Source: Ophiodon elongatus (taxonomy: Eukaryota; Chordata; Actinopteri; Perciformes; Hexagrammidae). From it: DNA of 64,000 nt. The position numbers and the translations under genes are program-made. The notes below the pieces were generated by a model, which was not told where the DNA came from, ran no database searches, and saw nothing but the letters and a program-made list of their open reading frames with translations. Where the stretch lies: the NCBI GenBank assembly GCA_016806645.1, contig JACSYO010001931.1, forward strand, positions 904,501 to 968,500, read 5' to 3'. Shown piece by piece: positions 43,957 to 58,900 of the stretch (within the stretch, counting starts at the first letter, position 1; each line of letters begins with the position of its first letter).

Positions 43957-46900
43957 GTTTTTCAATATTGAGTACTGCTTTAACTTCCATGTTGTGCAAA
44001 TTTCCAAATCTTTGCATCAAAATAGACTGGTCCTTATTAAATAAATTAATTAAAAGCTCTTCCAAAACTTTTTACCCAAAATTAAATCAAGCACTGCTTT
44101 CATTTTCATGTTTTGTTACATTCCTGCTAATTAACAAATAGTTGCGTCAAAAATAAAAATAATGTTCTTCTTCAACTGAATTCAGTGCATTTTAGTTTTG
44201 CCCGTAAGAGATACAGAATATTAGGGTCTACTCTTCTACTCTGGTCTCCAGCGGCAACATTGAGGGCAGTTTTTCACAGGCTGCCGCTGTCGGGCGTGCA
44301 CGCAGCACCATGACAGCTCCCCAAAAGTGAAGCCAAAACATTTTGTGGCTGGCTGTAAGTTTAGGACGCGCTTTAATTGATATGCAGTCGAGTTTTCTAT
44401 TAGCAGAGCACGCATTTTAAACTTCAGTATCGCAGTTAATCATGTAAATTTAATCGTGGGAAACCCAAATCGTAATTGCGATTTAATATTTGATTAATTT
44501 TGCAGCCCTATGTCATGCCAGACATAGAAAAGCACCAAAATCGTTATGTTTAAGAAGCTGGAACAAATGAATGTTTGGCATTTTTTCTTGAAAAATTAAA
44601 AGTGATTAATCGATTTATTAAAATAGTTGCAGGCTAGTCTTCTATTAATCGACTAATCAGTTAAACAAATGAATTGTCGCAGCTCTGGTCACATATAACA
44701 AACGCACATGAGTTCTTCACATAAAAGCACTTTCTTATATTCATGAAAGCTTCATCTTTTATTTTAGATAAAGTATGTGTTGCCACATTTTGTTTCCTAA
44801 TGCTGTTACATGTTACATGCTGCTGTGTAATCTGTAAAATGTTAAGAGCACTAATCTGAAGTCCCTTGAAGCCGACTGCATAGCAATATTATTGTGCTTT
44901 AATGTCTTACATATGCAAAGCCCTGAGGTCACGACAGAGGTCAAGGTTCAGCGATCTCTTCCAAACAATTTTGCCTGTTTGTTCCAAATGGAATGAGAGA
45001 AAAGGCTCAACTCCCCCAGCATTCTTTCAAATCTGCAAGGAAAATTACTTTCCCAAATTCACAAAGGTGACTGGTGAGGCATGCTGAGCAACAGTTCATT
45101 CAAAGAAGACATTAGTGTGTTTAGGTCACTAAATGTCATTAAATATAACTTTATGTGTTTTTAGACATTATCTAGATAGTATTAGAATGGTCAGCCAATA
45201 TTCATTGAAAATTCTAACTATGATTTCTAGCATAATATGGAATCCATCAAGTAATGTACAAAGTTACTTTACTCTAAATTAACTTTAGACTTTGTTCTGT
45301 GTATTTCAGGCACAGTGAAGGTGAAAAGCAGCGGTATTCAAGTTGGAGATCTTATAATCGTGGAAAAGGTTTGTTAAAGATTGTTTCATCCACATCTGTG
45401 CATAGTTTTGCTTTTCAGGACTGTCAAGTTACCATTTATATGACAGAGAATAATGAGAGGGTTGTTAATCTTCTCTGCTCCACTGGTGACTGAGGTGAAA
45501 GGAGTTAGTAAAGATTTTGTAATCTTGTGATCAATGCTGAGCCTCAGCCTGTCAAACTCAATGCATGCACAGCACAAGTGAACCTAATATGCCTTTTAAT
45601 TAGAGCTCACACACAAATTCAATTAACTACTATTTATTGATAAAATCGTCTTCGTCTTGAAATCCCAATTATGTTTTTTTAGTTGTTTTTAAAATATCTA
45701 ATTTAGTTTAAGTTTTCAGGCGAATCTGTTACTCTTCTCGTGGACACAGTGGATTCTCTGAGGTCTTCGTACATGAAACATGAGAAGTGGGTCCTGTCTT
45801 CAGTTTCCAACTAAGGGCTTCCTTCTGAATCACTCATTTCAAAGCAGCTGAAGGAAAGGTCACACATGTTGTCCTACAAGTTTCACTAATATGACTGAAT
45901 GATTCAGAGTTATGTGATTTACAATTGAGAAACCCATCAGCAGTGGTGAAACCAGTAGCTGACAAAAAGAAAGCTTCAGAATTTCTAAATTAACCTTTTG
46001 AAGACTCGCATAAAACATCTTTTGTTAGACTATTGACTACATGGAAATAATCCATAGACGGTTCACTTTTTGGGAAGCTGTCCAGATTAATTGAATGGAG
46101 AATGTGTCTAGTGTAGTGCAGGGACCAGGTCAGGCAGAGTGTAAAACCTGGTCAGGGTCCTGTTCAGGCCACGAATGGATGATTTGCTGGAGGGCTTATT
46201 ATTTTGACTGACTGGCTGTTGGTAATGTGGCACATGAAAAGCCAAAAGTCTTACTTTTCTACAGTTAAAGAGCAGAAGAGGGAGGAGGAAAAGTGCAGGC
46301 GCAGGAAGTGATGTTGAAGTGATGTTTTTCTTTCTGCCTTTCTTTGTAGAACCAGCGTGTTCCTGCTGACATGATCTTTTTAAGGACCTCTGAAAGAAAT
46401 GGTAAACATCTGCTGGTCATTCATCCAAATCTCCACAACAGGCTGGCGGCCCGGCTGGCTGGCTGGCTGGGGAAATGACTTGTTTAAAAAGGCGCTGAGG
46501 TGCAGGGATTAGCCCTGAGCCAGGACAGGAAGTCCTACAATGTCTAAATTGTAATTAGGTCCAGTACTAAACTATCACTCAAAGCGCGATGTGGAGGAGA
46601 GTTTCTACTCCATGTAATGGTGAGATGGGCCTTGTAGACAAAACATTGTTCTCTCTTCTCCTTTTGATGACGTTTGTCTTTCAAATGAGAAGATAATGAA
46701 AAGGAAATTCAAGGACACACAAAAAATCTAATGCAAAGAGAAAACAAGAGACATGAGTGGAGGATGCCTCATCTGAATAATCAAATATGGATTAGGACCA
46801 GATTTGTCAGTGATAACACAAACTTGGCAAAATGCATTGCACTGTTTATTTGCACATATACAAAATCCATCCAGTCAAGTCCATTCAAAATAACAACCTC

Positions 46901-49900
46901 CAAGGCACAGCACATCAAAAAGGGACACAATGTTTTGTTTTTTTTCTGCTTCCAGAAAGCCAAATGTGACTCTGTAAGGGAAGCTCGTTGCATCTTGTGG
47001 TTGTTGTTGCGTCTTCCTGCTGAAGGAAGAAAAACAACAGCTTTGTTTGACTGGGAATAGTGCTTGGTTATCTCTCTTCCATGTGGAGGCCATTAGGTCA
47101 ATTATGAAGAGCCTATAGGCCAGGATTTGTAGTTTTGGGCAAGATGACGCGTGCAAGCCAGTGGGGGGGTGTGGGGGAGGGCTTTGTTTGGTGGATGCCT
47201 TCACTGGTGAATGTTAGCTTGGTAACATTCACAGAAGTTGCTATAATTCATTTATGACTACATGCTAAATAATTTGATCACTCTTTTTCATGTATTTATT
47301 CAACCAGGCAACTTGGAAACATATAGTATGACGTGTATTAGAACAAGTAAAATCAGAAAGCAGCAACCGGGACGGTAGCCTTCAGTATCTATTGAAATAT
47401 TGTTTTGATTTGTTTGTGATATACCCCCTTTAACTAAAAGCCAATCTATGGTTGCCCCCTAGGGGTGAATGTGTTTCTATCTGGCATCATTGGCAGCTCT
47501 TGTCCTCCCCTTCCCAGGCTCCTGTTTCCTGCGGACTGACCAGCTGGATGGAGAGACTGACTGGAAACTACGCCTCCCAGTGGCCTGCACACAGAGACTG
47601 CCCACTGCTGCCGTGAGTCATAAAATAAAGATGGAGAGGCAGTCCGGAGAAAATTGTATGTTGTAACTGTGTTTATGCCATCGCTGTGCCTTGTAAGAAC
47701 TGATGAATACATGTAATTGCACATGCTGACTATGGTCTCAGAGAAGCAAGTCATTCGGACAGAGTGGTCATTTGACTAGAGTGCAGGGTGGCCCGGACAT
47801 CAGAGAAGGACTAAAAGGTCAAAGGTTCACCTCAGGCCCGTATCTTTTGCTCTTGTAGTTCTTCAGTGTTAGACCAGTTGTTAGGTTTTTAAAGGCAAAT
47901 ACTCGCGCAGATTTTTTCAGATTTCAAAAATCAGTAAGTCAATAAGTTGTAACAATGTTCAGTATGATACAGTTAAATTCAATATTATAAAAATTAAGAT
48001 AGTGCTATTTTATTTATTTAGTGATTTATTATTTCAACCTAAATTTTAGGGCACTGCTGTTATTTGATTTGCAGTATAAGGCTTCTATTGGCAAGCTGAT
48101 GTATTGGTCCGAAGCCAAAACAAATCCACTGACAGAAAATGTACTATTTCACAACAAAAAAAATCACTGATTCCGACTTGATTCTCTCGATTGAAATGCG
48201 AACATTTGCTGGTTTTCTTAATCCTGAATATCTGTGAGTTCAGACGAAAAACAAGACGATATGGAACTTTTGCTCTGGGAAATTGTGATAGGCAACTTTA
48301 ACTATTTTCTAACATTTTATAGACCAATCAAGATAATAATCAGCAGATTAATCAATAATAAAAATAATTGTTAATTGCAGCCCAAGGCCCAACTCAACCC
48401 TAAAGTGCTACTTTCCCACCTGTTTCTGTCATCTCCTGCTCTCTGAGCTTCTGGTGACAGTATATTTTTTTGAGAGAAAACAACATGTGCATCCGGACGG
48501 ACTGGTTTATAAAAGTCAAATAACCGTCATATTTGTCAAGCAAATATAACAAGGATTCATGTTTTGAAGGTGGCAGACTGACTACTGTCTAATTATAGCC
48601 TTGAGAAAATGTTTTCAATGTAATATGCAAACACTGCATAAACTGTAAAAGACAGTGCAGGATTAAATGGATCTGGTCTCCATGTAAGTGATATTTTCTC
48701 GGCGGTAGTTACATAATGTTTCAGAAGCATGTAAGGCAAAGCTTTGCTGTCAATGTTCAACCACTTTTTCCCCGTCAGTGATCTTAAACCGTGTTTTTGA
48801 TGTCCCACAGGACCTTCTACAAATAAGATCATATGTGTACGCAGAAGAACCAAACATTGACATCCATAACTTTATTGGAACTTTCACCAGGGTGAGTGCT
48901 TACATTACTATTCTGTTAACCCCGAAGCCCCTTTTATGTTAATCTGATGGCGATGTAACATGTCGGTCTTATGTCTGAATAAGCGTCTGAGTCATTTTTA
49001 CAGACGTCACGATGCCAATTTTGTTTTAGTTGGACTGGGATAAAGGGGATTAAGCTTTGTACTAGAATACGAGTCATTAATTAACTCTTAAATGGCAAAA
49101 TATGTTTTTAAAACCATCAGTGATTCATCTTGCGTGAGAACATCGCAAAACATTTGTTGGCTAACAGATAGATGGTGCCAGTAATGTTTTCAAAACTTCT
49201 TTAGCAAAGATGGCAATTATTTGACCAGTTTCTGTCTCCCCTCATCATTGTGAATATTTGTCGTCTTAATTGTTTCAGGAGGACGGAGACCCTCCGGTCA
49301 ACGAAAGTCTCAGCATTGAGAACACCCTGTGGGCCAGCACCGTGGTCGCCTCTGGTAAATAACTGACTGGTCGTGAAGCTCTGTCGATAACGCAGCGAAA
49401 ACCCAGGAAGTAACCCAGACCATATTTTGCCTGGAGCACAAAGAGCTACACTGAAGCATTGCTTCATTCACAACTGTTGATCTGTAGACTTGTCTAACCA
49501 AAACACGCAATTATTTCTAAATAGCTCTGGGGCAGCAACCCATAATGGTAAGGAAAGTGTGCTTCTTCCATAGGAGACTTTAACCCACACTGACATATGT
49601 TATCCATTAAGCAATTGTAAATCTGCATCCTATATTCCAAATGTCATTGATCATTTGAAAAAGTCTATTCTTGTCAAGATTATGTGTCTGGGAAACATCT
49701 CCTTGACATACTGTGTGTTTTATGTTGTTCTTTTCATTATAGTGACCCGAGGCAGGTTTTTTTAGGTCTTTTTCTCTCTCTCTCTCTCTCACTCCAGGGA
49801 CAGTGGTGGGGGTTGTGATTTACACAGGCAAGGAGCTGCGCAGTGTCATGAACACCTCCAACCCAAGACACAAGGTACAGTAGTGTGAACCAGAACCTGA

Positions 49901-52900
49901 AGACCAACATCTGATCATTTAGTTTGCATGAAGATGGAGGATTCTTATGAATTCTTCCTTAATTGATTAATTGTGCAATTTAATAAACTTTTTTTAAATT
50001 GACTTAGACCTACATACACACCATGTGTTTTCACATTCATTTGACTCCTAATTTCTTTCTCTGTTGCTCATGATAGGTGGGTTTGTTTGACTTGGAAGTG
50101 AACTGTTTGACTAAGATCCTGTTCGGGGCTCTTGTGGTGGTGTCACTAGTCATGGTGGCCCTCCAGCACTTTGCTGGCCGTTGGTACCTCCAGATCTTGC
50201 GCTTCCTGCTGCTCTTCTCTAACATCGTGCCAATTAGGTGCGACTTAAGCTTCTGTACTTCAAAGTCATCTGCAGTGTTGTTTTGTATTCACATGTTAGG
50301 AGGTAAATCATGTACTGTTTTTATTTGATGCAGTTTGCGTGTCAATCTGGATATGGGAAAGATGGTTTTCAGTTGGATGATTAAGAGAGACTCCAAGATC
50401 CCAGGGACGATGGTGAGGTCAAGCACCATACCCGAACAGCTTGGACGCATCTCCTACCTGCTGACGGACAAAACAGGTTAGACTGCAGGAAATGGCATTG
50501 AAAAGCAACATACTTTATATAAAAATAGCCTTGTTTGTGGCCAAAAGAATCACTGAGGCCAGCGTGTGGAGTACTGAAATGAGGAGTTATAGTGCTGTGG
50601 ATTTGCCAAGGAAGTATCCAGTGGGACAAAGTTAAGTCGTTTCCTTCCCTCGGGGGTTTTGTTCTGTAGTGGGGTTTCTGCTCCCGGAGACCTGCTACTT
50701 ATTGGACCATTAAATCATAAAAAAGCTCCAAAGTCTCTCATCCATACACACCTTAAGAGCACAACACCTCCACCAGTGCACTTCCTCAGGCGCGAGGTGT
50801 TACACGTCAGATTTATAGCCCTCATGCCCAATAAACTGATCAGCCTTTTCCCCATCCAGAGCGTGATAAGGCCGGTGGGGTCTGCAGTTCAGGCCAATGT
50901 ACGTCCAAGACCCCTGAGGTCTTTTTGATATACTAGCGGAAAATGCTTTTAAAGGGAGTGTGAGGATACAGAGGTTATGTGTAGTGTTGAAGGGAAGGCT
51001 GCTGGCTTCCTTACAATCACCATGTGTGACATGCAAACTCTCTTTTTAAGTAACTGAGTACTGTTTGTAAAAACCCATAAACAATGTGGAAATAGTTTTC
51101 CAGATATTGATGCTTCTGATGTTTTCAAAAATGACATTCATTTCGAAACCAAAATCTGTAACACCGTTAAATTGTTTTGTCCCGTCAATCATTATGCAGA
51201 AGTATGACATGTTGCACAAGATGCTAAAACTCTTTCAATTGTAATTCTTTTTTTTTTAAAAGATTTCCACTTCTTTGAATGCCTGTAATTTAATCTTTAC
51301 CAGGAACTCTTACTCAAAATGAAATGGTGTTCAGGCGCCTCCATCTTGGAACTGTGGCATATGGGATGGACTCGATGGATGAAGTACAGAGCCTTGTGTT
51401 CAGCGCCTACACGCAGGTAAAAAGAAAGAAAAATAACCAAGTCTTAGCCGTGCTCCGGGTCTGTCAGAGAAGCAATGACTGAAATTCGCTCAGGACATTT
51501 AGAAAACAAAAGATTAAAATTCCTAAATCATGGGAAAGGGTAACACAAACAGACATGAGCATTGTTTTAAGAAACATATCAGTTTGTGATTATTGTTTGG
51601 TTGAATGCTTCCTGACCTCAGATGACACTCTTTGTCCCCCTTGACACCAGAGGTTAGTGAAGCAGGAAACAGGATTAGCCCACAAGCAAAGCAATGACCG
51701 GACTTCTTAAATGACGCTACCATTAACCCCTGGAACGCACGGGCTTCTAAAAATAGAAAGGCCACAACGCAAAAGCAAATTGTTCATATTTACTTAACAC
51801 ATCTGGTTATATTTACAGGCCTCTATCGCGGCAATCATTGAAACTGCCATTAGTGAAGCAGCTTGTTTCTACGATCAAAACCTTCTCCAGTTAGTTATCA
51901 TTATTTCAGAGTGAGCTTTTTGAATGTGTGTCTTCTTTGTTTGTTGTATATAGGATTTTACATGTTCATACAGCTCTTTTTATCTGACAGTGCAGATTAT
52001 TAGTTATACTGGCTACAATAGCTGCCCTCTTGACCTTGACCACAATAAAAGAAAGGTTATAACTCTTTTGAGATTCCTGTATGTTGTTTTCATCACAGTA
52101 CCTTCTGTAATTGTCTTCAGCCCACCCATGACCTTCCGGCCTCCAGGGCTCCAGCAGCCACTAAGGTCCGCAAGACCATCATCAGTAGAGTCCATGAGGC
52201 TGTGAAGGCCATCGCCCTGGTGCACAATGTGACGCCCGTATACGAGGCCAACGGTGTGACAGACCAGGCCGAGGCTGAACAGCATTATGAAGACACGTGC
52301 AGAGTCTACCAGGCTTCCAGCCCAGATGAGGTACGACGGCCTGCCACACAGAACCCTATACATGTTCCTCCAGTTGTAGTGACACTCATGTTATTTCTAG
52401 TTTTTATAAAACCCACAGGGCTGATAGGAAAAATGTATATGACCAATTATCTTTATTTATATACTGGGAGAACTTTTCCTACAAGAATTGAGGCTCAAAG
52501 TGCTTTGTGCTTTACAAAACAAAAACAATCAAGCAATTTAAAATATAAAATACAGGAGTGAAGTAGAAATAGAAATCAGTTGCACAAAGAGGAAAATAAA
52601 CAGTAAAAAAAAGAAGCTCACTAAAGTTATTGATTAGAAATATTTTCAACCGGCAATGTTTTTTTGTTGCATCTGTGTGGAAACATACTTGTAGACTTGA
52701 ACGTTTCCCACATTTATTATACAAATAATAATATACAATCTGCAGTATATCCATCCCATGATATATATACGTAAATACACACAGGCAAATACCTACATGT
52801 TGATATACGTCAACATGCTTTCTTACATGAAGGGGAACATTCACAAGCCAAAAGGCATTCTACATTTATGTCCTTGATCTGTATGAATTCTTTGAACGTC

Positions 52901-55900
52901 AGGAAGAGGGCTGCGGAATTTGACTTCGATCCATTTCCTGCGGTGTAAATACGGATTTCCTTAATGTGCTCCCCAGCCCATTGCACTTATCCCCTTTTGA
53001 ATTTCCTCTTTGATAGCATATTTTAATAGAGCCACGTACATCTGTTGTGATCAGAGACCTGTGGTTCTATGTTGAGGGAAGGAAATTGAGCCGTTTTAGG
53101 TCAAACTGAATAAAATTGTTAACCGTTTTTTTTTTTTCTTTTTTTTGCTGTGTCCTGAAAGGTGCATTTTTTTATCAGTTTGATCTAGCAAGCTTCATTT
53201 TGGTTTCCCTACAGCTTTCAGGAAGTCTTAATATAGGTCTGGTTTTGTCTGTGGACACAATGTCATTGACTGTTGAGTGCATGGTTTTTACCAATGCAGT
53301 CAAAACAGACATTTTACTACGCACTTGTCACTTTTAAAAGATGCCTAGAAATCCCTCAATTTAAATTTTCTTGGCAGATTCAGATTTTTAAAAAGTCTGA
53401 TCTGCCGATTCAGATTTACACAGATTTTTATTCATTTTTACTGATTCCAGTTTTCTTTCTTTCCTTCTTTCTAAGAACTATAATTGACAGCATAGTCTTT
53501 TTTGTAACTGACTATTATATACCTTAAATCTTCTCCAAAACTGCACCAAGTTGCAGAACTTTCTCCACTCTCACTGAAACAAATATCAAAATAAAACTGC
53601 TTTTGAATACTCGACAAATATAATGTAACTGAAAATGAATTGCAGTACATCCCACTTTTGACTGGCAAAAAGTCTGGTATATAAGACTGAATGTCATCTT
53701 TATGTGTGTGAAGTGGCAGATCAATCGGTGCATCTCTAATTAAAATCATCTTATGCACAAGTAATGATAATCAAAACGATGTCTCGCGGTATATGATGTG
53801 TAATTCACCACAGAGAGTTGATATCTGAATCACTTTTTCTTTTCAGCTTATAAAAAAAAAAAAAAAAAACGTGTCAGCCATGTGGAGGTTATGAGTCAAG
53901 CTAACTGCTTGCAGCATTATTCAGTCCAGTTACAAATGTGCAGCCAACCCAGATGCTGCTATTATAAGGTGGTGCTGCTGTGGCAGACACCAGATCCAAG
54001 AATGCCCCCACAATGAATATTTCTAGACTGTGACTAAGCACAATCTTCACGTTTCCCAAACCTGGATAACGAACATTACAGTAATCGGAGCTTTTCTGAC
54101 GTTAAAGTGCTCCTGGCCAGGCATTGTCAGACTACGTGGTCATGTATTTCCAAAATAAGTGATTTCCCCACTACAAAACCTGTGGTTTCAAAATTGGATT
54201 CGTGGAAATCTTTGTTGTTTTCTCTCATCTGTGTCCATTTGGCCATTAGACCTGTCAGAAGATGAATGATGAATGTGATCTGACTTCTGGTCTGGAAGTT
54301 ATTGGGAAACATCGTCTCCCCTCTTTTTCTCCCCACACAAACTCGCACACGTTAACATTGTATTAATCAATGCCATCTGTCTGTTGTGTCCTTCAAGAGG
54401 ATAGAGCAAAAAGCATATTTTTCGTTCAGAAATGGACAATTCCCTAGTTTATTAATCAATAGTGTTGAGTGCAGAAAATGTTTGCGCTATTGATTAAGAC
54501 TAAATGGTCACTGTGCTCTCTGGCATCCTACTCAGTCCAAAGTGCCCTTCACTGTTTGTTTTGTAATTCAAGTAATGGAACATCATATTGACATAATGGG
54601 GGTTCATCATGGGAACAATAAAAACCCTAAGCAGTTATCCCTTTTCTCCCTTGCTGTACTTCAATGATGATTATGTTTTATTATTTAGTAAAAACATAAA
54701 GTATTAGCAGTTAGAGAAATATTGTAGCCTGACCATTTTTTCCCTCACTTTATATATTTTAATGACCACCCATTAAAGCCTTTACTATGTGATGTTGATA
54801 GGTGTCGCTAGTGCAGTGGACTGAGAGCGTTGGTCTGACACTGGTGGGAAGAGACCAGTCCTCCATGCAGCTGCGGACCCCTACTGGCCAAATACTGAAC
54901 TTCACCATCCTGCAGATATTTCCCTTCACCTATGAGAGCAAGAGGATGGGCATCATAGTGCGAGTGAGTGCCAAGATAACTTTCTTACTCTTCTGTCAGT
55001 TAACTTACAGGAGTTGTTGTGTATTTTGTTCTCTTCTGCTCTTCAAAGAAATTGGTTTGATTTCCTAGTTTGACCAATTGCTGAAATACTTCTTTCTGTA
55101 ACAATGTAGGTCAGGCCTTGTTGCTAGGAAGGTGATTTGGACGTCAAAAAACAAAACAAAAAACCGGATTAATATTGAATCACATTATCTGTGAAAAACC
55201 TCACCTTATAACCTCTGACTAGGTCTGATGACTAACTTTATTTTTGTTGGCCGGGCTAGAACTCAGGAAGCCTGGGTTTTTCAAACTTCCTCATGATAAT
55301 GTTTTCAAACGCTTTTTGGAACCCATGTGAATACCAAAATAAGTTTGGCATTTCTAGGCAACACAAATTCAGAAAATAGTGCATGAGCACCTTTCCTCAC
55401 ACGGCTATGGACTGGATATACTGTCTGTGTGAAACCTACTGGGTAATGTAAGATGTAACGGCTTTTCTTTCCTGTTTTAAATCTGAATGAACTGTGGATT
55501 ATTGTTTTCAAGGATGAGTCTACAGGAGAGATCAGTTTCTACATGAAGGGTGCTGATGTGGTGATGGCAGGCATCGTCCAGTATAACGACTGGCTGGAAG
55601 AGGAGGTAGATCTCCTTCTTTTTAACAAGACATGATGAAGATGTAACAACAGTGATTTTTATCCCTGTTATAAATAACTCCCAGACTAACGTGCTAAATC
55701 CAGATGTTGCTGACTCTGTTTTCTAGTGTGGGAACATGGCGAGGGAAGGCCTGAGGGTCCTTGTGGTCTCAAAGAAGTCTCTCACAGAGGAGCAGTATCA
55801 AGATTTTGAGGCAAGTTCCTCATGAGATTAACACACCGCGATCTGAGGCTTAGCTCTCAGATTCATCCTAGAACAAGGCAATACTTACATACTTAGTTTG

Positions 55901-58900
55901 TCAGTCTTATGTTTAATGAAGCCATTAGAGCTGGTAAACCGCAGAAATATCTCCTATGTGCAGATTACACTCAAAATACACACAAATGCAGAATGATATT
56001 TATGCAGACATGTTCAGTATTTCTAAATGTCAAAGTGTGTTGCTGAGTAATTAGAGTGACCTCTGACCCCTCGTCCCTCCAGTCCACACACCCCACCCTC
56101 TCAGACACACACCCCACTCATTGTTTGAGCAGGGCAGGGCTGTCTCCCCTGCAGTCCTCAGCCCCAGGCCCATTACTGAAGTGTATAATTGTGTAAGCAG
56201 AGCTGGTGGGCAGTAGTGAGTCACCAACTGAGTCACACACAGAGTTTGTGTTCCTGTATGAGTCACTCTCAGATTGTTTTTGCTTTATCTCACTAGCTAA
56301 TTGCCCTGGAGCTGAAAAGCTGGAGATGGGCGTTAACCAATTGATCATGTCTGCTCTGTATTTCAAGCTTTCTAAAACATAGTAGCTTTAACGGCTGCTT
56401 GCAGGCAAATACCTGAAAGTATATATGACAACTGAAACTTTGATATCTGATATGGATCTTTCTGTGTGTGTTTAATGACAATTCATGCTTGAGGGGGAAA
56501 ACTTGTTCATGTATGCACACTGTATGAACCATCCCTGTTATAGTTTTTTATACTTTTCTCTCTGTGTTTGTCATGACTTCCTTGGCTGGTGGCCATATAT
56601 TTATCTTTATGTAATTTTTTTAACCATTTAAACTCTGCTACAAGCAACCTCCATTAAGAATCAATACGAGACAGAATGTGGATACTGTGATGCCAATCTA
56701 TTTGATTACTGGTTTTTGTCTTCTGTTTGAAGCACAAGCACTACAATGACGTAAACCATGTTTGATCGGAAGATAAGTTGCCAAACTTTAGCTCCCAGAC
56801 AGAGCAGTTACCGTTTGCTTGAAGTCAGTAATTAGAGTCTTTTATCCCTGGAATTTATCTTTTGTTAACTGATTTAACAGACCAATGATGGAAACATTTT
56901 ATGTCATGTAGTAACACGCTTGAGTGAAATTTCTCTTCAATCATCAGTGCATCTTCTGAATAAAAAAAAAAAAAAAAAAAGAAGATCTTTCTCTACATGT
57001 TACTTTCTGGTTTCTGTGTAGGTTTGGATGCTAACAGGAGACAAGCTTGAGACGGCGACATGCACCGCTAAGAACGCCCATCTGATCACCCGCAACCAGG
57101 ACATCCACATCTTCAGATCCGTAAGTGCAGGACGAGGAGCTCTCTTCCTCTGATGTGGACATAAAGTGTGTAATGGCTGATTTTAGTACCACAGGGTTCG
57201 GCCCAGTTCAATGCAGCACTGACAGTTTCCTGACTCGACCCGCGGGCATCCATCCTCTGTGTGACCGAGGCACATTAGCTCGTGGTCATACTGCCGCACA
57301 CAACTACGCATGCAGCCCAAGTCAGCATCCACACGGCTGAATAAATCACCTCCCACCAGCGAAAGCATCCAAGTCGCTGTCAATGAGAACAAACAGGCCT
57401 TCGCTCAAACAGAAAGGAGAAACCATCCAAACCACTCCCAGAGGGAACACGCAGAGGGCTCGCTTCCTAATTTGTTTTGCAGGTTTCGGGCTCTTTCGGC
57501 GCTTTGATAGTCCCCTTCTGCCTTCCCCTCTGGAACCGTGCCAGAGCAGAAGGAGCGCCTGCCATATGGGAAGGTTACAACTTGCGTACAACTGCGGTTA
57601 CTGGAAGAGAATAACAATGGTTGGCACGGCTTGAAAACCTCTGTCCCAGTGGACGGGGGAGTGCTGACTGGGCCTGCAACACATACATCTGGATTAGTTT
57701 CCTGGTGGCCACCAATGGCCTGATCTGGATTGACGTATGAATAGTCAGCGGCTGAAGGATATTCATTCCTGAGCATAACTCTTGTTGACAGATTAACACC
57801 ATGCCCCGTCAGTGCTGCATTTCTGGAGATTTTTTAGGTCTATATTTGAACTTTGAATTGAATTTTATAATTCAGTGCATTTTTCCACTTCCCAATTTCC
57901 CATTAGAAGTTAGATTGTATTACTTAATCCCTCTCTATTAAGCATTTGAAAGCGATACATAAACATTTAACAAATGGTTTATAACACACTATAATCTATT
58001 TGTACGCAGATTTAAGGACATTTTTAAGTGCATTATCTTGTGTTTTAAACCATCCACCATTTTTAATGGTTATATACTTTTAATTAATGATAAATTAAAG
58101 TGTTACTGCAATTGTTTATATAATTCCTCACTTGCTCACTTAATATAGCGCTAATTCAATTTTATCATCTTATTGACTTGACAGGGGATTTGTGTCCTGA
58201 TCATATGATTATGCCATGAAATTATTTTACAAAATGATGTTATTTGAAGTAATGTTTCCAGGCAAATAGTATGGGGGAGAAATACATATCCTATTGTCAG
58301 TTGGTTATTTAGTCAGTTGGATGTTTGACAGGTTTTTGTTCTAACATTTGCCATCATTGCAGCTGGAGGGAAACAAGCTGCTGTTCTTTGAGGCTACCTG
58401 TCTTGATAACAATCAGGATGCAAAGGCGGACAGATTGTCATCCTTGATAACTTAATATTGCGAGTGTGTTTTTATGCTTGCTTTTCAAATGCGGTTGCCA
58501 TTGCCCTAGGTGACAACGCGAGGGGAAGCCCACCTGGAGCTCAACGCTTTCAGGAGAAAACACGACTGCGCCCTGGTGATATCAGGAGACTCGCTTGAGG
58601 TAAACTCTTGAGTGCATCTGTGCGCGTGTAACCCTCCTCCCACTGACCTATCTCTCTGTATGAAACTCTGACATGTTTTCTGTGTGATGCATGATAATAT
58701 CACTGCAACAGATGGATCTCTGGAAGTGGTATCTGTGGTTAGAGTCACTTTCTAAGAAGCAGTAGGAGTTAAACTGTAAGTTACAATGAGGTGTTGAAGA
58801 GTCACAGGTAAGATCAGTTATATTCTGTGGTCTACGTTTCTCAGTAATCCATTTGGTGGGTTTCTTGCAGGTTTGTCTGAAATACTACGAGTATGAGTTC

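Larger units (their letters stand above)
43378..45309 (+). other. atp9a: atp9a intron 4
   Basis: Contains an (AT)n tract (43920-43953) and fragments ending in GCAGCCCT/GCAGCTCT-type termini (44400-44690) of the AGGGCTGCAAC repeat group. Confidence 0.6.

Noticed and set aside
58375..58455. Exon-like open stretch after TTGCAG in an atp9a intron ([18 protein letters not shown])
   Set aside because: Tested as the missing P-domain exon, but it does not resemble ATP9A, is on the wrong side of the VWMLTGDK exon and ends in a stop without a donor.
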